A stretch of DNA of 64,000 bases from Telopea speciosissima (Eukaryota > Streptophyta > Magnoliopsida > Proteales > Proteaceae): NCBI RefSeq assembly GCF_018873765.1, contig NC_057925.1:13217568-13281567 (forward strand), read 5' to 3'. A model generated the notes under the pieces. That model did no database searches. It was not told the DNA's origin and saw only the letters and a list, made by a program, of their open reading frames with translations. The translations under genes and the position numbers were made by a program. Of the stretch, positions 22,329 to 33,929 are shown one piece after another; positions within the stretch are counted from its first letter, which is position 1; each line of letters opens with the position of its first letter.

Positions 22329-23226
22329 TAAGGGTGTCAATTTGGGATCGGAACCGGGAACCGTCCCAATACCGTCCCGCTAAAACCTGGTACCGGACCA
22401 TCCCATTAGTAAATGGGACGGTACTGGTATCTGATTTTGGTACCGAATGATAAATGGGATGGGACGGTTCTGAGACGGGACTCCCAACGGTACCAGTACC
22501 GAACTACCAATTAGGTACCGGATGGTATCGAAACTACTAGTACCGTTTAAAAATAAAGAGTATATAAGATCTTTTTGTTAAAAAAAAAGGTATTAGAATT
22601 ACGACTCATTGGGGTTTCACTAATTGCCTTTTGAATATGAAGAGGAACAATAGGTCAACAGCTATAGCTTGAAATCTCTCCTCACAGAACCTGCTGCAGT
22701 GCTACTCCCTCCTCCCTCCTCCCTCGATCAACTACGTCTACCATGTTCTTCCTTTTTGCACTTCGTACTTCGTACCATACTACCATGTGACATGTGTGAT
22801 AAATAGAGTTTTGGTTGGGAAAGTCAAAGAGGAACACAACGGGATTCTTCCATTTTGTAGGACTTCTCTAGATTTAAACAAAATGAAAAGCTTATTACAT
22901 GTGATCTTAGGGAGTTTGAAACTATGATTTCATAATAAAAGTTGCTTTATAAAAAGCAGTAGACAACTTAGATTTCATGATAGTGAAAAAATTCCACAAC
23001 ACTAATAAACCCGCCTTGTTAGAAACAATTAAACTTCTTCTCCCTTTTTCTACAGTGCCTAGAACCGTTTAAGAACCGGTACCATCCCATTCCACTAGTA
23101 ATCGGGACTGGGATCTTGGTTTGGTCCCGTTAACTAAATGGGACGGTACTGGGATTGGCACTTTTGGTACCGGTACCGGTATCGTTCCATTCCAAATACC
23201 AGGAACCGTCCCAATTGACACCCTTA
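22329..23226. mobile_element. hAT-type element with perfect 12-bp TIR and 8-bp TSD
   Basis: Starts TAAGGGTGTCAA and ends TTGACACCCTTA. It is flanked by AATGGGAG on both sides (22321-22328, 23227-23234). An 8-bp duplication with short TIRs indicates the hAT superfamily. The subterminal parts are full of GGTACCGG and GGGACGGT-like repeats on both strands, probably transposase-binding sites. At 898 bp with no transposase it is non-autonomous. It is inserted in E1. Confidence 0.92.
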
Positions 23227-23558
23227 AATGGGAGGGAGTTACGTTGCCGGCAATTGCAAGATTCAGAAGGTGGAAGATGAAGTTGGGAGAAAGAAGAAAG
23301 GGAAGTGAGTCTTATTCGTTTTTAATAAATAAAAAAAAAGGTAAATGGGTCATCGTACAAGGATCTAGGGTTAATTTAGGGATTATGAGATTTTTACTAA
23401 GCTACGTCAGCACTTAATAGACAGACGCTAACGATCGGGGTGTAATAGTAATTTTTGCAAAGCAGAGGGGGTTAGAGTGTAATTGAGGAAATATAAGGAA
23501 AGAAGGTGTAATTAGGCCATAATACAAGGGAGGGGTATGTAATTTTTCCTTTACAAAA

Positions 23559-24256
23559 TTATTTTCTTATTATCAAGTATATATTATTAGGGAGAAAGAA
23601 CATCATCCCGTCACGCCAATCACTGCCCCTACGCTCTGACACAAGAGCGCACGAAATGACCACCTTTCTGGTGTTCCAGGGGGTGCGGTGATCATTTTGC
23701 ATGTGCCTGTGTCAGGGCATAATGGTGGCATGCGTTGTGTGACCAGGTGGCATTCTCTTTTACACATTGTTATTTTATTTCAATGATGTTTAATCGCGTT
23801 TTTGGCGTCCAATTGTAGTCACAGAATCTTTGATAAAGACATGTACAATGAAGTGGGGATTAGCAGTATTTTATTACATGCCTATAATTCATCATGAGAT
23901 ATTGTATAGTGGAGGATCTTATATGCAAATAAAGAGTTTAATTATGCATGATATTTATTGGGAAAATAAAATAGGTTGATTATTTTTTTAATTATAGTAA
24001 TTTTATTTGATAAAATTATCAACTATAATTAAAGATATCAAAATCCTTTTTAGACTCCTCATCTTCCTTCTTTGGAAGCAAGATAGATTGCAAACCAAGT
24101 AACTTCACCAATAAGTCTCCCAATCAATTTAGAAAACTAAAAGTTGGGATTCCATTCACCCCTAATGGGTTGAGTTATTTATAGACAACACCAAAAGGGG
24201 GGGAGGGGAGACACCACCTTGACCGAATTTTGGAGGCCTCCCCCCTTAGTCGAATT

Positions 24257-24291
<35 letters not shown>

Positions 24292-24606
24292 TGAGTGTGA
24301 GTGGTGGTGCTGATTTGAACTATGAATCTCAAATTGTTTGATGATAGTTCATGTTGTTCGTTTGGTTCAAATTGAGGATTCAAGTGTTCATCTTCTTTAA
24401 TTTCTATCGTTGCTCAAGAGAGAAAGAACTATTATCTAGAATAGGAACTTTAAAAGTGGTTCTAAAGTAACCTATCGTTTCTCGTTTCGTTTCATTATGG
24501 ATTGATCTCAATTTTGAATACAAAGATTTTAAACCCAATCCGAATCCGCTGCGCTACCAGATCATCGATTCCAAGCTTACGAAGAACGATGAGCATGGTT
24601 CCAATA
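23559..24606 (+). repeat. LTR-like repeat R1 copy 1, right part
   Basis: Continues R1 after the E1 insertion. The segment GATGTTTAATCGCG...GACATGTACAATGAA matches 52776-52840. It contains a foldback element at about 23590-23765 that is absent from the 52-kb copy. The 3' part has (TC)n at 24260-24288 and ends GCATGGTTCCAATA, resembling the end of Copia LTRs (TTCCAACA). The LTR status is inferred. Confidence 0.55.
23590..23765. mobile_element. Foldback MITE inside R1
   Basis: Moderately paired ends (GAGAAAGAACATC... against ...GCATTCTCTTTT) surround the shared core motifs GAAATGACCACCTTT (23653-23667) and GTGCGGTGATCATTTTG, with GTGTCAGGGCA. It is absent from the paralogous R1 copy at 52.7 kb, which supports its being an insertion. 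Confidence 0.65.
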
Positions 24607-25060
24607 AGTTATACCTAGAATCATTTCTATCACACACATACAATAATTTTCAGGTGGTAGTTTGGTTGCGGCTTAAATTAATTTGGTGGATATTTTGTCC
24701 ACATTATCATCTATGTAACTATAGTTAAGGTTTTACATGAATTTTATCTCTTCATTTGTCATTTTCTAGGTCTAGCAAAGCCTCAAATAATGCTAAAAAA
24801 AAAAAAGAGAGGTGAAGTCTATTGGATTTTGAATAATTAAAGATGAAAATCCTATACATGGTGGACTCAATGTTTGAGGTAGACCATTAAATTTGACAAG
24901 TTGTATATCTATGGCATGCCCTAATGTCCATCCAACAATTATACTACCAAATCATCAACCGATGTGGCAGAAAAGTACAGCGCATGAAGTAGCTGCTTAT
25001 AAACATTACTGCCAAATGGTCTAAATTTGGAAAGAGTGGGTACGTCCAAATCCAGTCCAA

Positions 25061-25096
25061 AAGGGCGTACCTAGTGCACGAGGCTCCCGCCATAGG
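25061..25096 (-). mobile_element. Au-SINE 3' fragment
   Basis: GCGTACCTAGTGCACGAGG followed by CTCCCGCCAT is the complement of the conserved Au-SINE 3' end. It also matches the copy at 1055-1085. The rest of the SINE is missing, so this is a truncated relic. Confidence 0.65.
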
Positions 25097-25834
25097 ACTT
25101 GTTTCAAATTCTATTAACAATTTAATCTTTCTCGTTGAAGATGGATGTAATTATATCTCTTAACAATGCATGTTTTGTGTCAATTATAGCAAATAGGCTA
25201 GCTTTGCTACCATAAAGGATGATGTATCTAACTTCATATTTTGTTAATTTTTCTTTTATTTCCCAAAAGAAAGGAACAATAACAAGCCGATCAATAATTG
25301 TTAGTCAGTTTCAGAACTTAGAACAGATAATTTCTTATTTTTTATTCGATTCCATTATAATTGAAATTGATAAGAAATCGAACCATAAACCGAGAGAACT
25401 GATTTCCACACTTACATGAAAGTATTAAGCAATTGTACCACCTTGTTAACCTAATGTTGAATTGTGTGTCACCTGTATCTAAATCAACTGATTGTAATGT
25501 TAATATGCATGTCAAATGGTGTTTTAAAACTATGAAACTAAACTAACTCAATGGCCAGCCTGTCCGAGAAACTCGGGGATCTAGCGTAGTTAACAAGTAA
25601 GAGAGAGAGAGAAGAAGACGGAAATGAAAAAAATATATATCTAATTAAGGGTGGGTGGTGGCAATACGGACTACCAAATTATTTTCACATCCTATTACCG
25701 GCTTCTACGGTGAAAGCCTAACCCCCACTTCTGAGCCCCTCATCTCCAACCATCTTTGAGCCCCTCATATCATCTCCCTGCTATGAACACAAACACAAAT
25801 CAGAACCAGCAAAAAGCAGTAGGTAATCTCTACA

Positions 25835-26032
25835 ATGGTTGCAATTCACCTTCTCCCTTTCTCACGTCTCCGCCTTCTTGCACTTCTTCTGTGTACTGTT
25901 ACCTTCTCTCGCCTGTCTTCTATGACTTTTGGGGAGCTAGAGTTAAGAGATGAACCAGATCATCGGATCCCCTTTTCCCCATTATCTCACTTGAACCAAT
26001 CTTTGATTGGATTGGGCGCTCTTCGGACATAA
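25835..26032 (+). CDS. Short frame with a signal-peptide-like start, unidentified
   Basis: 65 codons: a hydrophobic N-terminus (MVAIHLLPF, LRLLALLLCTVTF), then an acidic LELRDEPDHRIPF and a hydrophobic tail. It could be the first exon of a secreted or membrane protein or a captured fragment. No continuing exon was found and the family is not recognised. Confidence 0.2.
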   Translation: MVAIHLLPFSRLRLLALLLCTVTFSRLSSMTFGELELRDEPDHRIPFSPLSHLNQSLIGLGALRT

Positions 26033-27211
26033 TCCACAGTTATTTTCAATCAACGTTTTGCCAATACATTTGCACCACCGTTCTGAGCCCTTTGACCCTA
26101 TAATTAGATAGACAAATATTTGTTGGCTGATGTGGCCACATCCTATGGGAGTATAATAGGGAAAGGGGTTCTAGCCTTGGTTGCGGTACACACAAGAACA
26201 ATCATCATTCTTGTGTTAACTTAGGAGAGACAAGAAGGCTAGAGAGCAACCTCTTGAACGGCCATTGTTGAGATAAGACGATAGTCGCCAGAGCATACAA
26301 TGATTGCAGGAGAACATCGGAGTTGGACAGCATCGTATGAAGAAACGACTTTAGGATCTGGGGTTGTCCGATCACTGCTTTCAATAGTAACACACTAACA
26401 CATATCACCCATGAAAGAAGAAAAAAAAAAAAAAACATACACAATATTAACATAATTCCTAGATCATACAAATAGAAACATATGTAACAAAGAAACAAAC
26501 CAAACACTTTAAATATCAAACCACTAACACATACATCATCTGTTCCATATATATCCTTATATAAATAAAAATAGTAAACAAGGTCAACAAATATCCATAG
26601 TTCTGCTAACTAATTTGGCCGATTTGCCAAGTAAATATTAGTTTAGATTTTTAAGTATGACAAACTTAGTCTTGACTTGTGTTGACTCCGATTATCTGCC
26701 AAATAAAACGGTTAATCTTGTCAATCTAGATCTCCTAGTGATCGAGAGAGGCTGAGTTAGAGGGTCGATTCCACCAAGAACTTAGTTGATCTAGAGTAAC
26801 TTGGTCATTACTAGAGTTGAACTACCGAGTTTTAAAATAGTGACATTGAAGACCCAAAGTAACGTGTTACAATGTTTTTGCAAATCAAGTTAATCAAAAA
26901 TCCCCAAGTCATCCTCCAACCATAATCATCCAATGTTCCCCTCAACTATTTAGAGGCATTAATCACCATCGTTACTTTATGTTGTTAATGCATAATATCC
27001 ACAAGAACTATTTATTACAACACTTGCATGAGGACTAAGATTTATGCGAGATTATTCACCAATATTAGCTTTAAACAAGCCAATTAGAAAAATCTTGACA
27101 TAATTGGAATGTGACCAAGACATTTGAAGGTTAGAAAAAATGTATATGTGTTTATGTGTGTGCGGACATAATTGAAATGTGACCAAGACATTTGAAGGTT
27201 AGAAAAAATGT

Positions 27212-27214
<3 letters not shown>

Positions 27215-27244
<30 letters not shown>
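27215..27244. repeat. (TA)n microsatellite
   Basis: About fourteen TA/CATA units. Confidence 0.95.
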
Positions 27245-27246
<2 letters not shown>

Positions 27247-27865
27247 GAAAAAAGCTTGTAGTCGATATTTCAATATAATGACACCCAAAATAAGACCAAG
27301 TGGAAAACATAACTGACCATGGGAATGGTTTGCATTAGAATGGAAAGCATAAAATATACAAAGGTATCCCCATTTTTTGACAATGGGTAATTTCCCATCA
27401 TATAGCTTAATTAAAATGAAATTTTTTGACTTGGACCCAAAGTTAATATTTCCAACGTTTGATTCACGTGGGATCTTCAAGTGTTGAATAAGCCAATGCA
27501 ACCAAGAAAAGACACAAGACCATGCCATTAAAATGGCATGCAAATTGCAAGTTTAATCAAGATTTGACTACTAATATTGTTATGAGTTTCAAATGAAAAG
27601 AATTTAAAATTACAATTTCAAACAAAATATTTTCATCTGGTCATGAATAAACACTTACTTTGTTTCAGTTTCCTCCACCATCTCATTGCTAGATCCCTTT
27701 CTTCTTCTTTTTTTTTCTTTCTTTTTTGTTTTTGTGGGGGGAGGGGGGGTTGAGGGGTGGTGTGGAGCAGCTCATTGGTAGATTGAGATCACTTTTCATT
27801 TTACTTTTAAGAATGTGAAAAACAAAAGGAGAAAAATGAATATGAATTTCTGCCAACAAGGACTT

Positions 27866-28056
27866 GGATCTTGTGCAGCTGTGGCGGGAGCTGCACTGTG
27901 CAGCACCAAAACCCACCCTGAATACAGGGGGAGGTGGTCATTTCACATGTGGGGCCCATGTGGGACCCACCTATGAAATGACTACCTTACCCCCATTTTT
28001 CTTGTCATTTAGTGGTGCTGCATGGGTGCAGCTCCCGCCATGGTGGGATAAGATCC
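27866..28056. mobile_element. Foldback MITE of the shared-core group
   Basis: The arms GGATCTT...TGGCGGGAGCTGCAC and their complement GTGCAGCTCCCGCCA...AAGATCC bracket GAGGTGGTCATTTCA (27931-27945) and GAAATGACTACCTTAC (27975-27990). These two motifs are themselves inverted. No clean target duplication was seen. Confidence 0.8.
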
Positions 28057-28749
28057 TTTTCCAGTCCATGAAAAAATAGATCATACTATCCATTGATTAG
28101 AACAAAAAAAGAAAAAATTGCTAACCTATCAAAAAAGAGAAGATAAAGATTTGCTAAATTTTTGCATTAGATCTTATAAAAATTTGAAAGGACAAAGACT
28201 TCATACTCTCAACTGCCTATAACAAATTCTGTTTTGGGTATCATGGAATGAATATGATTTTCTACCAAAAAATATATTTAATTGTTAATTCATTCTCATT
28301 TTACGTTCCCATCATAGCAAATGCATTTACATGTGCACAACATAAGGATGAGATGAAAACAAAAGAAAGAGAAATGCAAATAAACCAAATATTAATGCGA
28401 AGTTATTTGATTGAAGGTGGTAATCCCTTATGAGATGGTGATGAGCTGTTATGGAATAAGAGCTGCAGGCACCCATATCAAATCTTGTATTCGCTTCAGT
28501 CCAATGTCACAACACTCTTTTTCTTTGATGAAAAAAAATTGAGGGAAAAAGAAAGTTGCCTGGCAGTGTTCCCCTACACCCACACACGGGGGTGGGGAAT
28601 GCCCGTCCTGCCCCTCTTGTTGGATGCCCTTGTATGCCTGCACCATCATTGGCCTTGCGCTAGTGCAGAGGCCACACATCCTGGCAGCACACCCTTCCCC
28701 TAAGATTAAATATTAAAATCATGATGTAAGGCATCAATATGATCCCTTA
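28057..28749. other. Non-coding
   Basis: No gene. The 28555-28690 part (TGGGGAATGCCCGTCCTGCCCC) may be another degenerate foldback; its arms were not resolved. Confidence 0.3.
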
Positions 28750-29265
28750 TAGCGGTGCAAGTTTGGCCTTATCGATCGACCCGAACCCGCCCTGGCTCAC
28801 CCTGAGATCGAACAGGGCCTGAGCTGAGATATCTTGGCCCTGAGGGCAAGTCAGGGTTGGAAATTTCTAACACTGAGTCAAGGTCGGGTCGGGCTAGGGT
28901 TGAAGCATTGGACTGAGTATGGCCCGGCTCGGCCCAACCCTGTTTTAAATTATACTATAAAATATATATTGATATAATATATATGTATATATATAACCCA
29001 CATTTTGTTATATAATATATTATATATGAAGATAATAAGTGATATAATACATTTTAATATAGTGTTACTTTAAGAAAAATTGATAATTTTCTCCCTAGCC
29101 AAGTCTAGTCCAAGCATCTCCCTTCCCCTTCCCCATGATCAAGGCTAATCAAGATCAGCCCGGCCCGACCCTGAGTACGGGTCAGGTTTGGGCCCAGCTA
29201 AGGGGACTCAGGATTGGACTAGGGTTTTATAAAGCCCGTCCCAACCTGACATTGTTGCAGCCCTA
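28750..29265. mobile_element. Possible hAT-like element
   Basis: Begins TAGCGGTGCAAG and ends with the near-complement TTGTTGCAGCCCTA. The two halves are rich in inverted GGGTCGGG/CCCGACCC-type subterminal motifs around an AT-rich centre (28950-29060). No 8-bp duplication was confirmed. Confidence 0.45.
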
Positions 29266-32200
29266 TTTAATAACTCTCGAGATTCCTCGTGCCCCAGCAA
29301 TATTCCAAATCCTTAGGATGATCAAAGGATTTAAAAACGATTAAAAATGATTTTGAAAATAATGGCAAAATGGCTTTATCATATAGGTGGGACCTAGCCC
29401 AAACCCAAAACCAAGCTTGGCCTTGGTTTGGGGTCACACTTGAACCAAGCCCAAACCCTATTGCTGGCCCAAGTCAACCAAGTTCATTGGCTAGAGTTGG
29501 CACTCAATAGGAATCCACCGGTGCCCTTGACACCAGTTGCCGGCCAACCTTCGTTGCTTATCGGATTATTCCCATTTGGCATTTGATCCTGGGAATTTGC
29601 AGATTTGTGGTCTCTTGAGTTCGTGATTTGTAGCATGTGCATTGGCCTTATCTCGCCATTGTCAATTAAAGGACTTACCTAAACCCTTCAAATGATCCTA
29701 GCGGACATGATGGAGGCAGCCATTTGACTTGAAGTCCACTACGTCCTTGGTCTACGTTGCTCGATGTAGTCTACTTTCATTCTTAACCAATGATTACCCT
29801 ATCCTCTTAGGATCAAGGAGCCTCTGAATGGGGAACAGAGTCCTAGACCTGGGTACTATCTTGGGATATAAATAAGAAGCCCCTTTTAGATGTTTTGGTA
29901 TCTACAAAAATGATCTTAATCCCTACTAAGAGTCCCTAAAATAGAAACAGAGAGAATTTTCCTTATTTTGTAAGTCCCTCAATGTTGTGCAGACTGGAGG
30001 TCGTCCAAACCTGAGCTTAACCTACTCTAATGTCTCTACACTCTTCAGGAGTTTTGGAACTAAGTGAATCTTTTTTTTTTGGTAAGCTCTTTCTAATTTA
30101 CTTCATTCAATTTAATCCATTGTACTCCAAATACTAACATTACATCGCTGCTACCCATTAGTGGGACAGGGACAACATGCCATGAATTAGAGTATTCGTT
30201 TAGTTCTCAATGGAGCTTTTTGTATATTAAGATAGTAAGTTCCAAGGTTCAAAATCCAGGTATCGAATTCGGGATCGGTCATGGCTGATAACGATCCGAT
30301 ACTGATCTAGATCGGTAAAAAATGATCAAAATCTAGGTTTTTCTGGATCGGAATTAAATCGGTCAAAAAATATTAATAAAATATTAAAAATAGGTACAGA
30401 TCGGTAAACAATTCAAAAAAAGGTCAAAAAACCCACCAAAAAAAAAAATGGCAAGGATTGGATCGGTCGGCTGATCCAACTGAGTTGATCGATCCAGGAA
30501 TACCTTGATGGATCAGTCTAATCTCGGGATCGGTCATGGCCGATACCAATCCAATCCAGCCAATATCCACCGATCCAATCCGAGATTACGAACCATTACT
30601 AGGTTCTTTTAGCTTTCATCTGTGATTTTTGGGATTTTTCCAATGACTTTTGCTATTTTTCATTAAATTTTTATATTCTATTGACAAATTTCATGGTTTT
30701 GTTTTCTTCGTTTTTGGGTTTTGTTTTGTTGTTCTGGTTTTCTAATGTTTAGGTGATGACTGTCTGGTGTTTTATAATGTCTTTCATCATTTTTTCACAG
30801 ATTTTATCGGTGACATGTTAAAGCTAGGATTATATATAAGGGTATTTTGGTAATTTTGCATGTACAGGAATTTATATGATATTTATTACATTTATTTGTT
30901 CACGTCATTCGTTGTTTGATGCATGGGATATCATCAGCATATGGCTATGATTTAGTTCTTGATTGCTTTCTTTCTGATAATGGTGGTATGTCATGTTTTG
31001 CTTGGGTAATGGAATTTTTGTAAATTTTAACATGTTTGCTAACCTTCTCATATATTGTCTTAGGGCATAACAATAATTAAACCTCAGGTTTTGCATATTT
31101 AATTCTTTTTTTTTTTTTTTAGTATACTAACCCTTTCATAGCGTAGTTAAATAGAGGTGAGCCTTGTTTGTCTCTTCTTCTTTATTTTATTTTTGTATAA
31201 TGACTGATTAACATATTTATGATGGATGTCCGATTCAACCTAGTTCAACCGGGTGGACTAAGGTATCTAAACCTTCCTCGGACCGTAATTTGACATGAAT
31301 CCAATCCTAGGTTAGATCAATTCAAAGCAAAATCAATTGTTTTGTTGGTAGATCCTATACTTCAATTTAGGTGACGACTTCTTGTTATTGAGACCTTAGA
31401 CCTCTATTATGGATGAATCTAAAGCCTATTATTCTCAAAGAGCCTTGTGTGGCATATGTCCTTTTTAGCCGTAGTAAATCCTCAAGAATTCTCATGTCAT
31501 ACTATATATCTTTGATTTAGTTGGGAATGATTGCTGTCATGTCTAAGTACACATGGGTACAGTTATTGCAAAGTGCAATTTCAACAACCAACAAGAATCC
31601 TAAGGCATCTGAGATTGCCCACTCCTTAGCAAACACATGTTAGTGGGATAAAGCATTTTAGCCTTATCCAAAAATCCTTTTCAATTAATTACTGCTCACT
31701 CATCCCCCACCAAAACAAAAAAAAAAAACCGAAAAAGTAATATTGCTTCACCAAACATTTAAAAAAAAAACTTTTTAAGTTAAATTAAACACATGAAAAA
31801 TGTGATCAGTAAGAAAATGTTAAAAACAAAAAGGTAAAATGTGTATTTTATCATCCAATGAGCTACACAATACATTTTTTTACTAAAAAACTCAGTTTTA
31901 TTTTCTGGTGTTTTCCATCTTAAAACTCAACATTTGTAGATAGCTATCCAACCTTACTTAGCCCTAATGGTTGCAATCAATGGAACTCCATGGCAACCCT
32001 AGGGTTCTTAAAGTCTGCTTTTAATTCCATCCAAATTGTGTGAGTGTGAGTGTGGGTGTGGGGAGCAACTGGAGTCTTATATTGGGAACCAGTCTTCTTA
32101 GCATTCTAGCAGGAATTTTCTCAAAGCCTAAGCAACAAAGGATTTGCTCTCAAGCAAGAGACCTTTATTATGCCATCAATGATTGCACAATAACTGATGT

Positions 32201-32282
32201 TGCAAAAATTTTGGGTGCATTTAAAAGTAAAAGGATCCAAGAAAGATAAAAATGCCTTAAAGGACCATATTTATCTTTTGGG
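29266..32282. other. Long non-coding stretch
   Basis: No gene supported. The 30250-30595 segment is dense in GATCGGT/ACCGATC motifs on both strands, like subterminal regions of hAT-type elements. Similar CGGTATC/GATACCG-rich sequence recurs at 61985-62250. TATAAATAAG near 29876 may belong to an LTR fragment. Short frames have no recognisable content. Confidence 0.35.
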
Positions 32283-32427
32283 GAAAGTTTTCATACAAGG
32301 TCGTGTATGTGCACGGTTGTACTTTCAACCGTTGGATGAACATGACCGTATACAATATACGATTCTCATCTCCATTCAACGGTTGTAGGTACAATCATGC
32401 ACCATACACGATTGTACACAAAACCTT
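32283..32427. mobile_element. Short palindromic element
   Basis: The left arm (AAAGTTTTCATACAAGGTCG, TGCACGGTTGTAC, CAACCGTTG) is complementary to the right arm (CAACGGTTGTAGGTACAATC, CACGATTGTACACAAAACCTTT). It is a MITE-like hairpin of about 145 bp with no coding content. Confidence 0.65.
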
Positions 32428-32971
32428 TTACCTTAATTTTTTTTTAGTTTGTCTTAGATGCAATTAAATCTTTCTATGCATAATACAAGAAATTAAATCA
32501 GTGGGTGGTTAAAAAGATTAAAGGCAAAAAGTTATCAAAATTAAGTGTGAGGTAGTTTAAGGGCGGCTGTCAAAAGTGGAAGCCAAATTCTCTCCTACTC
32601 TTATTCTCTGTGGCATGGTTTCAAATATGACTTTCCAAACAATAGAGTTAGTTGATCTAATATTGCACTTATTGTCAAAGATCTTATAGTTTACTTACAT
32701 ATCTAATAGGTCAACTCTATATATAAATATAACACCATTAAGTTCCAAATCCAGAACACTAGCTTGAAAATGATATTTCACAACAGAAAATATGGAATAA
32801 CACCATATTGGGTTACAGTTCTTAAACCCCCAACCCCATCATAAAATGACCTCTAAGAAGCACTAGTGATCCATAATGATGCTTGTGGTTTAATGTCAAT
32901 CATTCAACTGGAATGGAGCATGGGTTGTTGTTGGTGGTGGTGTTGTTGCATGGATGCTTGCTCTTTTTTGA

Positions 32972-33304
32972 GTTAATCCTACATCAGTTGTGGGTTGATG
33001 CTCTGATTATCAAGTATAAGAGTCACAAGAGGCCATCCTACTTTAAACCAACTGGTTTTAAGATGAAAGCTTAATATGGTATTAGACCGGATACATTGGG
33101 TATTTGTCGATGATGGGCCCTGCTCGACCCACGAAGATAGAACCCACAAGAATGTCTGCACATAAGGAGGAGTATTAAGGTAATCCCACATCGGTTGTGG
33201 GTGTTGGTAATCTCACATCGATTGTGGGTGTTCCGTCTATCAAATATAAGAACTACAAGAAATCACCCCACTTTGAACCAATTGGTTTTAAGATAAAAGC
33301 TTAA
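32972..33304 (+). mobile_element. TRIM (terminal-repeat retrotransposon in miniature)
   Basis: Two direct repeats of roughly 100-125 bp (32972-33074 and about 33180-33304) share TCCCACATCGGTTGTGGG-type starts and GGTTTTAAGATGAAAGCTTAA ends. Right after the first is a primer-binding site, TGGTATTAGACC (33077-33088), close to the initiator-Met tRNA complement TGGTATCAGAGC. The internal part is only about 100 bp and ends in a purine-rich AAGGAGGAGTATTAAG. The right repeat contains an internal duplication of the TCACATCGATTGTGGGTGTT unit. There is no coding capacity. LTR ends are not clean TG...CA and no TSD was found. Confidence 0.75.
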
Positions 33305-33538
33305 TACCTTTATTAGAAGAAAACATGAAACTCTAAAACTCTTCATTCAAACCTTAAATCATGACTCCAACATATAAAAAAAAATAAGATAAAATTATTT
33401 TAGAGCTTGGAAAGATGAAAAAAAAAAAAAAAAAGCAAACAAAAGCTAGATTCCTCACCCACATGGTTCAACTTCCACCCTTGAAGAAACATTACTAATA
33501 ACTCAACTTGAAACTACTGCACATGATCTATGACTCCT

Positions 33539-33835
33539 CTAGTCCTCTACTGGTGGCTTCTTCGTCTTCTTCTTCTTCACCAACACATTCTGATCTACTG
33601 AAGGTGGCAGATGAGTCAACTTATTGTTATTATTTCCACCATCAACAACACCATGGCCAAGAACACCAGTAGTATCAGACACACCGGTAAAGGTAACATC
33701 AGGTAGCCTCATGGGTTGTTCATCTATGACAACAAACGTGGTTGGGAGTGCTTGAGACCTCATGGGTTGTTGTTCATCGATGACACCAAAAATAGTTGGG
33801 AGTGCCTGAGATGCTTGACGCCGGTGACGGGACAT
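33539..33835 (-). CDS. Small basic protein, 98 aa, with tandem internal repeat
   Basis: An intact ATG-to-TAG frame with gene-like flanks. A TATA-type element lies about 90 bp upstream, with a pyrimidine-rich leader full of CTTCCTTCC just before the ATG. The N-terminus is basic (MSRHRRQAS). It is followed by two near-identical units, SQALPTIFGVIDEQQPMR (9-26) and SQALPTTFVVIDEQPMR (27-43). Then come a Gly/Asn-rich linker (GGNNNNK) and a Lys-rich tail VKKKKTKKPP (86-95) that could be a nuclear signal. There is no signal peptide or membrane helix. The MSRHRRQAS start reminds me of a family of small uncharacterised plant proteins, but I cannot confirm that. The repeat implies a recent internal duplication of about 51 bp. 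Confidence 0.6.
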   Translation of the reverse strand: MSRHRRQASQALPTIFGVIDEQQPMRSQALPTTFVVIDEQPMRLPDVTFTGVSDTTGVLGHGVVDGGNNNNKLTHLPPSVDQNVLVKKKKTKKPPVED

Positions 33836-33920
33836 GAGGGAGGAAGGAAGGAAGAAGGATCAAGGAATGTAGAGATCGAGAGCAGTAATCAGCTCTCTCG
33901 TTTGTGTTGTGTTGTTTACA

Positions 33921-33929
33921 TTATAAAGG
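33921..33929 (-). promoter_or_regulatory. Likely TATA element of the 98-aa protein gene
   Basis: CCTTTATAA on the minus strand, 86-94 bp upstream of the start codon, within a leader rich in ACAACACAACACAAAC. Confidence 0.5.

Larger units (their letters stand above)
15292..23549. mobile_element. Mutator-like element E1, outer element of a nested stack, 8.26 kb
   Basis: The left end GGTAAAATTACATACCCCT and the complement of the right end GGAAAAATTACATACCCCT start terminal inverted repeats of about 85-110 bp. Further matches follow, such as GCCTAATTACACCTT. The element is flanked by a perfect 9-bp direct repeat TTTACAAAA (15283-15291, 23550-23558), the hallmark of Mutator insertions. The paralogous unfilled site is at 52728-52736. 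No transposase frame was recognised, so it is non-autonomous. Most of its length is later insertions: E2, A, B, C, a MITE and a hAT element. Confidence 0.9.
24607..27865. other. Long non-coding stretch
   Basis: No supported gene. It contains the Au-SINE tail at 25061-25096 and a (TA)n at 27215-27244. There is also a short frame at 25835-26032 with a hydrophobic signal-peptide-like start (IHLLPFSRLRLLALLLCTV) that I could not assign. A segment near 27120-27200 carries a local direct duplication (ATGTGACCAAGACATTTGAA). Confidence 0.4.

Noticed and set aside
25219..25419. AT-rich frame with organelle-like composition (FLFDSIIIEIDKKSN)
   Set aside because: Considered as a plastid ycf-type fragment, but no specific match was recalled, and AT-rich DNA readily gives such peptides.
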